From NCBI GenBank assembly GCA_964454745.1, contig CAYVUI010000127.1:1-12130 (forward strand): a stretch of DNA of 12,130 nucleotides. The letters run 5' to 3'. Of the stretch, positions 1 through 5,593 are shown one piece after another (within the stretch, counting starts at the first letter, position 1; each line of letters begins with the position of its first letter). The stretch is from CAYVUI01 sp964454745. GTDB taxonomy: Bacteria; Planctomycetota; Phycisphaerae; Sedimentisphaerales; Anaerohalosphaeraceae. The translations under genes were made by a program, and so were the position numbers. Below the pieces are notes generated by a model. That model saw nothing but the letters and a program-made list of their open reading frames with translations. It made no database searches and was not told the DNA's origin.

Positions 1-1067
1 GGGTTGTCATAATAGCGCAGCATGGCTTCGTAAAGATTGGCGGGCCATGATTCGGGGGCGGGGCGCTTGACCGAATCGGCCGAGGGGTGAAAGAGGTTGT
101 GCAGGAGCCCAACGATCCCGGTGGGTTTTTTGTATGGCCAGGTTCCTGGATTTTGGCAATATCGGAAAAAGGTGTCGAGCGCGAGTTTGATCGATCGGTT
201 GTTTTGGGTTTCGCAGTTGAAATAATCTGTTGCGGAGGCGTTGGTGGCGATGCCTGCTGCGCAGGTCAGGGGGCACAGTGAAAAATATGTGTACCACATT
301 CCGCTGTTGGTCCGCTTGTTTTCGGCGGGGAGCTCACCTTTGGCGTCGATGATTTGGGCGATTTTCTTCTCCAGCAGCCTGAGATCACGGTTGAACGCTT
401 CTTCATCATCGAGGTAGTGACTGCAGGCGATTGAGAGGTACAGCCCCCAGGAGCCATGATTGTTTTGTGCTTTTTTTTTCGCATTTGCGGATTTGAGAGC
501 GACGGTTTTAAGCCATTTTTTAAAGGTTTGCTGTTCTGGTGTGTCCCATTCCGGAAAGCCTGTGAGCATTTCAGCAGCGGTGACCATGGGGGCGGCGCAG
601 TAGCAGAAAACCAGGTGCCCGTCAAAGCCGGAGACTTTTTTTTGGGCAGTCGACCATGCATGCAGTATCTGGACGGCTTTTCGGGCGTAAGGGTCCGCCT
701 TTTCAGCGGGGGCAAGTCGATATGCCAGCGCGAGGGTGTAGGCGGCAAAGGCGTCGTCGCTGAGGTTTTTCTTGGCCTCCATGGCGGCGGTCTTGTTTGC
801 GTAGTAGTAGGGGATGTCAAAGTTTTCTTGCGGCTGGGGCACATGGTTTAACATTGAATCCGCGGCGGAGAATAAATGGTTGTATTCGCGTGGTTTTTTT
901 CCACTGGCTGCGATGTTTCGCATTTGTTGCAGTTGCTCGGCGGAGTGCAGACCGCCGGGATGCTGGAAGGAAAAGGCAAAAGAAGGTGCAAAAAGAATTG
1001 AAACGGCAACCACAGCGGCTGCCAGGGTTGAATGGTTCTTTATTGTGCCGGTCTTTGTTTTTTTCAT
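1..1067 (-). CDS. Exported alginate lyase family (PL5-like) polysaccharide lyase, N-terminal part
   Basis: Read from the ATG at 1067, the minus strand stays open for 355 codons to the left edge, so the C-terminus is missing. Residues 1-32 look like a Sec signal peptide: basic start, hydrophobic core around 15-28, then Ala-Phe-Ser. A HPGGLHS...M segment (36-49) resembles the N-terminal motif common in alginate-lyase-domain proteins. The best evidence is the active site: QNNHGSW places Asn203-His204, followed by Arg252 and Tyr259. The Arg-Tyr spacing of 7 equals that of the Asn191/His192/Arg239/Tyr246 set of PL5 lyase A1-III, and the His-to-Arg distance is 48 against 47. The family cleaves uronic-acid polysaccharides such as alginate by beta-elimination outside the cytoplasm; the true substrate is not shown. 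The gene is divergent from umuDC. A run of nine A's (codons 197-199) is in frame but is a possible slippage or sequencing-error site. Confidence 0.85.
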   Translation of the reverse strand, partial: MKKTKTGTIKNHSTLAAAVVAVSILFAPSFAFSFQHPGGLHSAEQLQQMRNIAASGKKPREYNHLFSAADSMLNHVPQPQENFDIPYYYANKTAAMEAKKNLSDDAFAAYTLALAYRLAPAEKADPYARKAVQILHAWSTAQKKVSGFDGHLVFCYCAAPMVTAAEMLTGFPEWDTPEQQTFKKWLKTVALKSANAKKKAQNNHGSWGLYLSIACSHYLDDEEAFNRDLRLLEKKIAQIIDAKGELPAENKRTNSGMWYTYFSLCPLTCAAGIATNASATDYFNCETQNNRSIKLALDTFFRYCQNPGTWPYKKPTGIVGLLHNLFHPSADSVKRPAPESWPANLYEAMLRYYDN

Positions 1068-1074
1068 TGTTTTG

Positions 1075-1103
1075 ATTATACCTTTGCGGGGTTTGCCAGG
1101 CAA
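1075..1103 (-). promoter_or_regulatory. Sigma70-like promoter of the lyase gene, possibly leaderless
   Basis: On the minus strand, TTGCCT (1103-1098) is followed by a 17-nt spacer and a perfect TATAAT (1080-1075). Only 7 nt separate the -10 hexamer from the ATG at 1067, so transcription would start at or next to the start codon. No Shine-Dalgarno sequence lies at the usual distance: the only AAGG is 13 nt from the ATG and just upstream of the -10. This fits a leaderless mRNA. Confidence 0.6.
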
Positions 1104-1180
1104 GGGGTTCTGTGCCCGGTGGGCCAGAAAGGAGATAGGAGAAAGTTGAAAATAGAGCATAGAATCCGACCTGCGGCCGG

Positions 1181-1222
1181 GCTGATCTTATCAGCATGCG
1201 TTTCTTCTAATGCTTTCGCATT
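1181..1222. other. Two short perfect inverted repeats between the lyase and umuD
   Basis: GCTGAT-CTT-ATCAGC (1181-1195) and AATGC-TTTC-GCATT (1209-1222) lie in the 246-bp gap between the divergent lyase and umuD genes. Neither is followed by a T-tract, so a terminator role is unlikely. They could be protein-binding dyads or remnants of a repeat element. No function is assigned. Confidence 0.35.
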
Positions 1223-1245
1223 CGAAATCAACGACATCCTACGGC

Positions 1246-1268
1246 TAAATGGGTGGCTGTCCCTATTT
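1246..1268 (+). repeat. Direct repeat copy 1, GGTGGCTGTCCCT motif
   Basis: The 13-nt core at 1252-1264 recurs exactly at 3246-3258, and 1252-1268 matches 3246-3262 in 16 of 17 positions. A TAAAT precedes both copies. This copy ends 9 nt before the -35 of umuD. Unlike the second copy, no inverted partner is seen next to it. Confidence 0.6.
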
Positions 1269-1277
1269 TTCGGCGGG

Positions 1278-1306
1278 TGGAAAATTGGGCGGGGGTTTGG
1301 TATAAT
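1278..1306 (+). promoter_or_regulatory. Sigma70-like promoter of umuDC, possibly leaderless
   Basis: TGGAAA (1278-1283), a 17-nt spacer and a perfect TATAAT (1301-1306) stand 7 nt before the umuD ATG at 1314. This is the same geometry as in the divergent lyase gene. No Shine-Dalgarno sequence precedes the ATG. None of the LexA-box patterns tried (CTGT-N8-ACAG, GAAC-N4-GTTC, GAAC-N7-GAAC) is visible, so SOS control cannot be read from the sequence. Confidence 0.5.
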
Positions 1307-1313
1307 GGGTTTT

Positions 1314-1745
1314 ATGAAGATACGGATCGAGAAGATATATGGAGCGGATTTGTCGACATCCTGCGAGCTGGCGTATTACGAGGCGGGAGTGGCGGCGGGG
1401 TTTCCGTCGCCGGCGGCGGATTACGAGGAAGGTCGGCTGGATTTGAACAAGCACCTGGTCAAGAACCCTGCAGCGACGTTTTTTGTGCGTGTGGCGGGCG
1501 ATTCGATGCTGGGCGCGGGGATTCATCCGGGGGATCTGCTGGTGGTGGACCGGTCTCTGGAGGCCCGCAGCGGCAACGTGGTGATCGCGGTGCTGGACGG
1601 GGAGCTTACGGTAAAACGGATCCGGATCCGCGGGAAAAAGGTGCGTCTGGATGCGGAAAACGAGGGGTATCCTTCGCGGCAGGTGAGTGAGGGCAGCGAT
1701 TTCCAGGTGTGGGGTGTGGTGACGAATGTGATTCATGAGCTGTAG
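1314..1745 (+). CDS. umuD: UmuD, self-cleaving subunit of translesion DNA polymerase V
   Basis: The 143-residue product (E. coli UmuD has 139) belongs to the LexA/UmuD S24 protease family. In E. coli, RecA-stimulated self-cleavage gives UmuD', which pairs with UmuC to form polymerase V. GFPSPAADY (29-37) follows the predicted cleavage point Ala28-Gly29; the E. coli bond is Cys-Gly. The catalytic dyad is Ser64 in AGDSM and Lys101 in LTVKRI, 37 residues apart as in E. coli (Ser60/Lys97). The frame is open much further upstream, but homology begins at MKIRIEKIYG, so the ATG at 1314 was chosen. An in-frame ATG at 1305 would add three residues but overlaps the -10 hexamer. The stop lies 8 bp before umuC, indicating one transcript. 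Confidence 0.93.
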   Translation: MKIRIEKIYGADLSTSCELAYYEAGVAAGFPSPAADYEEGRLDLNKHLVKNPAATFFVRVAGDSMLGAGIHPGDLLVVDRSLEARSGNVVIAVLDGELTVKRIRIRGKKVRLDAENEGYPSRQVSEGSDFQVWGVVTNVIHEL

Positions 1746-1753
1746 AGGGAGCG

Positions 1754-3013
1754 ATGAGCGGCTGCGAGGTATTTGGTCTGGTTGACTGTAACAATTTTTA
1801 CGTTTCGTGCGAGCGGGTGTTTGATCCTTCGCTTGCGGGGCGGCCGGTGGCGGTGCTGTCGAATAATGACGGGTGCGTGGTCGCGCGGTCGAATGAGGTC
1901 AAGGCGCTGGGGGTCCGGATGGGGGTGGCGGCGTTTGAGGTGCGTGACAAGCTGGACAAGCACGGTGTGCGGCTGTTTTCGTCGAATTATACGCTGTATG
2001 CGGATATGTCGCAGCGGGTGATGGATGTGTTGCGGACGTTTACGCCGGGGATGGAGGTATACTCGATTGATGAGGCGTTTTTGGATTTGAGCGGGATGGA
2101 GGACCTGGACGGGTACGGCCGGAAGGTTCAGCAGCGGGTGGGGCAGTGGACGGGGATCCCGGTGTCGATCGGGATTGCGCGGACCAAGACGCTGGCGAAG
2201 GCGGCGAACAAGCTGGCCAAGGGCAGCGAAAAGGCGGGGGGTGTATTGGATTTGTCGGACGGGCGGTACGTGGAGGCGGCTTTGCGGCGGATTGATGTGG
2301 GCGATGTGTGGGGAGTAGGCTGCCGGATCGCGCGGAAGCTGCGGGCGAGGGGGATCGAGACGGCGTGGGACCTGCGGCGTGCGGATACGGGGTGGATTCG
2401 GCATAAGTTCGGGGTCAACGGATTGCGGACGGTGTATGAGCTTCGGGGGCACAAGTGTTTTGAGCTGGAGGAGAACCCGCCGGCGAAGAAGTCGATCGCG
2501 GTTTCGCGGATGTTTGGGCGTGCAGTGTTCGAAAAGGACGAGCTGAAAGAGGCGGCGGCGGTGTACGCTGGGCGTGCGGGTGAGAAGCTGCGTGAAGGGG
2601 GCCTGGCGGCCAGTGCGATGACGGTGTTTATTACGACGAGCCGGTTCGCAGAGAAGCGGTATTTTAATTCGCGGACGGTGGGGTTTGATACGGCAACGAA
2701 CGATACGGCCGAGCTGATCGGGGCGGCGCTGGCGGGTGTGGAGCGGATGTACCGGCAGGGGTTTGCGTACAAGAAGGCGGGGGTGCTGATGCACGGGCTG
2801 GTGGATGAGCGGAAGGTGCAGGGGAATTTGTTTGACCGGGCGGACCGGGCGAGATCGCGGCGGCTGATGCGGGCGGTGGACTGGATCAACGGACCGCTGG
2901 AAGGGGGCATCTGGTGGGGGGCGCAGGGTGAGACGCAGCCGTGGGGGGCGAGGTTTGAGCGGCGGTCGAAGCGGTATACGACGCGGTGGGATGAGTTGGC
3001 AGAGGTGCGGTGA
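1754..3013 (+). CDS. umuC: UmuC, catalytic subunit of translesion DNA polymerase V (Y family)
   Basis: The 419-residue product matches the usual UmuC length (E. coli 422). UmuC copies past DNA lesions with low fidelity together with UmuD'. The palm metal ligands are Asp11 in LVDCNNFY and Asp106-Glu107 in YSIDEAF. SNNDGCVVAR (36-45), SSNYTLYADMS (76-86) and KTLAKAANKLAK (145-156) are other conserved Y-family blocks. Helix-hairpin-helix residues lie near DVWGVG (184-189), and the little-finger domain follows. QGNLF (356-360) is a beta-clamp binding motif equivalent to E. coli QLNLF. The C-terminus RYTTRWDEL also matches UmuC. The Shine-Dalgarno AGGGAG (1746-1751) overlaps the umuD stop region, which suggests coupled translation. 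No canonical terminator follows. Codon use is very G-rich, with a long open shadow frame on the opposite strand. Confidence 0.96.
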   Translation: MSGCEVFGLVDCNNFYVSCERVFDPSLAGRPVAVLSNNDGCVVARSNEVKALGVRMGVAAFEVRDKLDKHGVRLFSSNYTLYADMSQRVMDVLRTFTPGMEVYSIDEAFLDLSGMEDLDGYGRKVQQRVGQWTGIPVSIGIARTKTLAKAANKLAKGSEKAGGVLDLSDGRYVEAALRRIDVGDVWGVGCRIARKLRARGIETAWDLRRADTGWIRHKFGVNGLRTVYELRGHKCFELEENPPAKKSIAVSRMFGRAVFEKDELKEAAAVYAGRAGEKLREGGLAASAMTVFITTSRFAEKRYFNSRTVGFDTATNDTAELIGAALAGVERMYRQGFAYKKAGVLMHGLVDERKVQGNLFDRADRARSRRLMRAVDWINGPLEGGIWWGAQGETQPWGARFERRSKRYTTRWDELAEVR

Positions 3014-3260
3014 TTCTGTGCCCTGCGGGCAAGCTGCTTTAAGCAGGTAAATATCCGCGTACTCTATTGCGATAATAGCGCACATAGAACTCAAGATGGT
3101 ATTTGGTGGGCGGTGCCATTCGGGCCAGAGAGTGGAGCCCTGCACCACGTTGGGCGCAGGGTGAATTTTGCCTGGTGAGTCTTTAGCTTGGGCGCTTGAA
3201 ACCGGCGAATTCAAGCGGCAGGGAACCCACCTATGGGATAAATTTGGTGGCTGTCCCTGT
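3014..3260. other. Non-coding gap with a cluster of inverted repeats, between converging umuC and GH18 genes
   Basis: No convincing gene lies here. At least six inverted repeats are visible: TGCCC-TGC-GGGCA (3019-3031), CTGCT-TTA-AGCAG (3034-3046), nested GGTGC/GGGC with GCCC/GCACC (3112-3146), CCCTGC with GCAGGG (3138-3161), CGCTTGAA with TTCAAGCG around a 9-nt loop (3193-3217), and CAGGGA with TCCCTG (3219-3259). The third and fourth overlap and could be alternative folds. None has a good T-tract, so they do not look like ordinary terminators. The stretch could be a structured RNA, a decayed mobile element or an intergenic repeat. Confidence 0.45.
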
Positions 3261-3262
3261 TT
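3219..3262 (+). repeat. Direct repeat copy 2 (GGTGGCTGTCCCT) inside a hairpin
   Basis: The core at 3246-3258 repeats 1252-1264 exactly and in the same orientation. Here it forms the right arm of a hairpin: CAGGGA and CCACC of 3219-3231 pair with GGTGG and TCCCTG of 3246-3259, with a small internal loop and a 14-nt terminal loop. The 17-nt shared block ends inside the stop codon of the GH18 gene. REP-like elements mobilised by IS200-type (TnpA-REP) transposases often have such hairpins; assignment to that class is an inference. Confidence 0.5.
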
Positions 3263-4391
3263 AGTCGGTCAGCCAGCGGGCGGCGAGGAGCTGCATGTCG
3301 CGGAGGTTGACACCTGATGAATGGTCGAGGTCTGCGGCGCTGCACCAGGTATTGATTGCGGTGCAATCGGTGCGGAGCCAGTTTTGCGCGAGGTGGTCGG
3401 CGTCGAGGTCGCTGACCTGTCCGTCGCAGTTGAAATCGGGCGGTGCGGACAGGTGGAACTGGTCTGCGACGGCCTGGAGCAGTGAGGTGTGGTCCTGCGT
3501 GTCCTGGGTGGCTTCCCAGTACATGATTCCGGCGAAGTTGTTTTCGACGACGTACCGGGTTTTCCGCTGGATGGTGTCGATGCCGTTGAAGTGGATGCCG
3601 TTTACTTCGTCGATGTCCGGGGCGGGTGCGTATTGATCGACGATGTCTTTGTAGGCGTGGTACTGCCAGTTGGCATCGCGGCCGTAGAAGGGGACGCCTA
3701 GGAGGATTTTTGCGGGATCGAAGCCGAAATTTGTCCAGTGGGCCAGGGCGGCGATGGAATCTTCATAGGATGAGTGGGGCAGTGCGGGATCGGAGGTCAT
3801 ATCGTAGGCCATGACGTGCAGGCGGTCGATGGAATCGATGGCGGTGGGGTGGAATTCGCTTCCGAGTGCCATGACGGCAACGGTCAGCGTGAGGTCGTGG
3901 GGCACGAGGGCGGTTTTGAGTTCCCGGATCAGGAGGGTGAAGTTGTCGCGGTCGGTTTGGGTGGTGATCGGTTCCCAGTCGAGATCGACGCCGTCGAAAT
4001 TGTGGCTCAGGCAGTAGTTTGTGAGATTCTGAATGAAAGCGGTGCGGATCGCGGGATCGGCTGCGACGGGGGAGAAATTGTCGGAAAGGCCCCAGCCGCC
4101 AATGCAGATTGAAACGGGGGTGTTTTGAGCGTGGGCGTCGGTGATGAGCTGCTGCTGGCGGTCGAGATTAATTTGGCTGGTGTTGATTGTGCCGTTTGTG
4201 TTTGGATAGACGGAAAAGAAGATGATGCGGGTGAGATTGCTATACGGGAGGTTGGGGATCTGGATTTGCCAGTAATCGGGGTAATATGCTGTGACCTCAA
4301 AAGAGCAGTAGTAGTCGGAAATGCCACCGAGGCTGCAAGAAAAGGGTATAAAGAGTATAAATATCAATAATGTGCAGGGCTTTGTTTTCAT
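3261..4391 (-). CDS. Secreted GH18 (chitinase-like) glycoside hydrolase with C-terminal dockerin-like domain
   Basis: The 376-residue product starts with a signal peptide (hydrophobic 7-20). The GH18 barrel covers roughly 30-312: SICIGGW (94-100) is the SxGG strand, DGVDLDWE (133-140) is the DxxDxDxE catalytic motif with Glu140 as proton donor, MAYDM (194-198) supplies the conserved Tyr-Asp, and MYWEA (290-294) holds the C-terminal Trp. GH18 enzymes cleave chitin and related N-acetylglucosamine polymers, or act as endo-N-acetylglucosaminidases. The barrel is short and has no clear chitin-insertion domain. Residues 319-374 form two EF-hand-like segments (DFNCDGQVSDLD and AADLDHSSGVNLRD, each followed by a helix ending in WL) of the dockerin-like type common in Phycisphaerae. 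No Shine-Dalgarno sequence is seen before the ATG at 4391. The gene converges on umuC and diverges from the PEP-CTERM gene at 4646. Confidence 0.88.
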   Translation of the reverse strand: MKTKPCTLLIFILFIPFSCSLGGISDYYCSFEVTAYYPDYWQIQIPNLPYSNLTRIIFFSVYPNTNGTINTSQINLDRQQQLITDAHAQNTPVSICIGGWGLSDNFSPVAADPAIRTAFIQNLTNYCLSHNFDGVDLDWEPITTQTDRDNFTLLIRELKTALVPHDLTLTVAVMALGSEFHPTAIDSIDRLHVMAYDMTSDPALPHSSYEDSIAALAHWTNFGFDPAKILLGVPFYGRDANWQYHAYKDIVDQYAPAPDIDEVNGIHFNGIDTIQRKTRYVVENNFAGIMYWEATQDTQDHTSLLQAVADQFHLSAPPDFNCDGQVSDLDADHLAQNWLRTDCTAINTWCSAADLDHSSGVNLRDMQLLAARWLTD

Positions 4392-4418
4392 GATATGGTT
4401 ATGGGTTATAAGCTGCGA

Positions 4419-4448
4419 TTTCTAATTTGACATTGTTGATTTTATCAA
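4419..4448 (-). promoter_or_regulatory. Possible promoter of the GH18 gene
   Basis: On the minus strand, TTGATA (4448-4443) is followed by an 18-nt spacer and TAGAAA (4424-4419), about 27 nt before the ATG. The match is moderate in very AT-rich DNA, where chance matches are common. Confidence 0.3.
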
Positions 4449-4576
4449 ATTTTATGCGGAATCAATCGAAAAATTACAAATACTGAGAGAAATAGAACCA
4501 TATATGGGATTATGAGCTGAAAACGAGGTATGCAAATAAAATCTTAAAAAAAATATGAAAAGCGTCCTATAATCTC

Positions 4577-4604
4577 TTGACAGTGATATTTTCTGAATTA
4601 GAAT
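4577..4604 (+). promoter_or_regulatory. Sigma70-like promoter of the first PEP-CTERM gene
   Basis: A perfect TTGACA (4577-4582), a 16-nt spacer and TAGAAT (4599-4604, 5 of 6 consensus) lie about 40 nt before the ATG at 4646. A strong purine-rich ribosome binding site, GGAAAGGGGG (4632-4641), follows. The rest of the 254-bp gap from 4392 is AT-rich and holds nothing else recognisable apart from the weak GH18 promoter. Confidence 0.6.
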
Positions 4605-4645
4605 GTAACTAAACAATAATTTTCCTTAATTGGAAAGGGGGTAAG

Positions 4646-5257
4646 ATGAAGAAGATTTTGTTTTTCTCAATTCTAACCGCGGTATTTTGCGGTACAGCAC
4701 TGGCGGGTTTCACGGAGATTAATGTATCGTTATCACTGGATACAGGAATGCTCCCTGTTCCGCCAAACGCCAAAGTTCCTTCCCACATCGGTGATATTGA
4801 GTGGGGCTTTATCATTCCTCCGGATGGTAACGCTGATATTGATCTATTCGAGCGTCTGGCGGGCAAACTGCCGGAATGGATCAAGCTTGAAGTTTCCGGT
4901 GAGACGGATGCTGACCCTATCATGAACATCACAAAAACGGTAACCAATGATACCCAGGATACCTGGGAAGGTTACCAGATTGCCCTGGCGGGTGAGGATG
5001 TGAGTTTCATTGCCGGGACTGCGTCCAGTGATGTGTTCAACAATGTGACGGAAGGTGCTATGCTTCTGGACTTTCAGTCTCCGTTATCAGTGGGTCCGGG
5101 TGAATCTGTGACTTTTGACTTTGACATCCTGGTTGAGAGTGTGGGGGTATACACATTCGAGTTGAGCCAGACGCCAAGGCTGGAAGTTATTCCGGAGCCG
5201 GCGACACTTGGTTTGATGGCTTTGGGTGCGATTGCTTTCATACGAAAACGCACGTAA
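4646..5257 (+). CDS. PEP-CTERM sorting-domain protein of unknown function (203 aa)
   Basis: Residues 1-20 are a typical signal peptide ending TALA, with predicted cleavage before Gly21. The C-terminus has the PEP-CTERM tripartite signal: Pro183-Glu184-Pro185, a hydrophobic helix (about 186-199) and a basic tail RKRT. In other bacteria exosortase recognises this tag and processes such proteins at the membrane for surface or biofilm-matrix placement. The body (21-180) is acidic and looks beta-rich, with alternating hydrophobic strands and a Gly-Pro-Gly-Glu-Ser-Val-Thr-Phe stretch near 151-158 typical of beta-sandwich proteins. No enzyme motif is seen. The start is fixed by the ribosome binding site 4 nt upstream. 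The gene has its own promoter and terminator, so it is probably transcribed alone. No exosortase gene is in the window. Confidence 0.85.
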   Translation: MKKILFFSILTAVFCGTALAGFTEINVSLSLDTGMLPVPPNAKVPSHIGDIEWGFIIPPDGNADIDLFERLAGKLPEWIKLEVSGETDADPIMNITKTVTNDTQDTWEGYQIALAGEDVSFIAGTASSDVFNNVTEGAMLLDFQSPLSVGPGESVTFDFDILVESVGVYTFELSQTPRLEVIPEPATLGLMALGAIAFIRKRT

Positions 5258-5286
5258 AAGTAACAGCGGTTTGGAATTGAGCAAAG

Positions 5287-5331
5287 ACCGGGTACATGTA
5301 TGTATTTGAATGCATACAGAACCCGGTTTTT
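5287..5331 (+). terminator. Intrinsic terminator after the first PEP-CTERM gene
   Basis: ACCGGGT (5287-5293) pairs with ACCCGGT (5321-5327). Inside, GTATGTAT (5298-5305) pairs with ATGCATAC (5310-5317) with one G-U wobble around a TTGA loop. A run of five T's (5327-5331) follows the outer stem. The hairpin starts 29 bp after the stop codon. Confidence 0.8.
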
Positions 5332-5409
5332 GTATATAAAGTGGACATAGAAAGCATGGAATTTGTGGTTGTTTTGTCGTAAAAAAGGCATTTGGGCCCG
5401 ATAATATGC

Positions 5410-5438
5410 TTGACACATCTGTTAGGATTATGTTGTAA
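5410..5438 (+). promoter_or_regulatory. Possible promoter for the second PEP-CTERM gene
   Basis: A perfect TTGACA (5410-5415) has only a weak -10 at the right distance (TTGTAA, 5433-5438, 17-nt spacer); use of it would give an mRNA leader of about 150 nt. An alternative lies closer to the gene: TTGTGA (5532-5537), 17-nt spacer, TAAATT (5555-5560), with a leader near 27 nt. The sequence does not decide between them. Otherwise the 336-bp gap 5258-5593 holds only the terminator and a doubtful leader ORF. Confidence 0.3.
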
Positions 5439-5499
5439 ATTGAACATTGGACGAAGGTGATTTGGGTACATTTCTCACGGAAGGGGGCAAAAGACACAT

Positions 5500-5565
5500 A
5501 TGGATCGTGGGTATTTACATAGAGAATTTGTTTGTGAACGTGTCGATTTCGTTCTAAATTTGTAA
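5500..5565 (+). other. Doubtful 21-codon leader ORF before the second PEP-CTERM gene
   Basis: ATG at 5500 to TAA at 5563-5565 encodes 21 residues (MDRGYLHREF...). A purine run GGAAGGGGG (5479-5487), similar to the ribosome binding site of the preceding gene, ends 12 nt upstream, which is long for initiation. The ORF lies inside the leader that the distal TTGACA promoter would give. It could be a regulatory leader peptide or chance. Confidence 0.15.
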
Positions 5566-5593
5566 CGTTTTGTTTTTTTCGGAGAGGTGTAAA

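Noticed and set aside
471..479. The nine-T run as a frameshift in the lyase gene
   Set aside because: The frame stays open through it and the active-site residues on both sides (Ala/Lys run to Asn203-His204, then Arg252) read correctly in one frame.
266..844. A 192-codon minus-strand frame within the lyase gene
   Set aside because: It is a low-complexity Pro/Ser/Thr/Lys-rich alternative frame of the lyase; the lyase frame carries the catalytic residues.
1181..1222. Hairpins before umuD as an intrinsic terminator
   Set aside because: Neither stem is followed by a T-tract, and both adjacent genes are transcribed away from this gap.
1032..1313. A 94-codon N-terminal extension of UmuD
   Set aside because: The extension overlaps the divergent lyase start and promoter and matches nothing in UmuD. 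Homology and normal length fit the ATG at 1314.
3112..3161. An integron attC site, suggested by GTTGGGC at 3149-3155
   Set aside because: The heptamer resembles the attC core, but no matching partner heptamer occurs at a suitable distance on either side and there is no integrase gene in the window.
1733..3214. A 493-codon open frame on the minus strand opposite umuC
   Set aside because: It is Arg/Pro/His-rich with no recognisable domain and exists because the umuC codons are G-rich with few bases that create antisense stops. UmuC on the plus strand is certain.
5570..5593. TTG at 5570 as the start of the second PEP-CTERM protein
   Set aside because: It would overlap the ribosome binding site and place polar residues before an otherwise perfect signal peptide starting at 5594.
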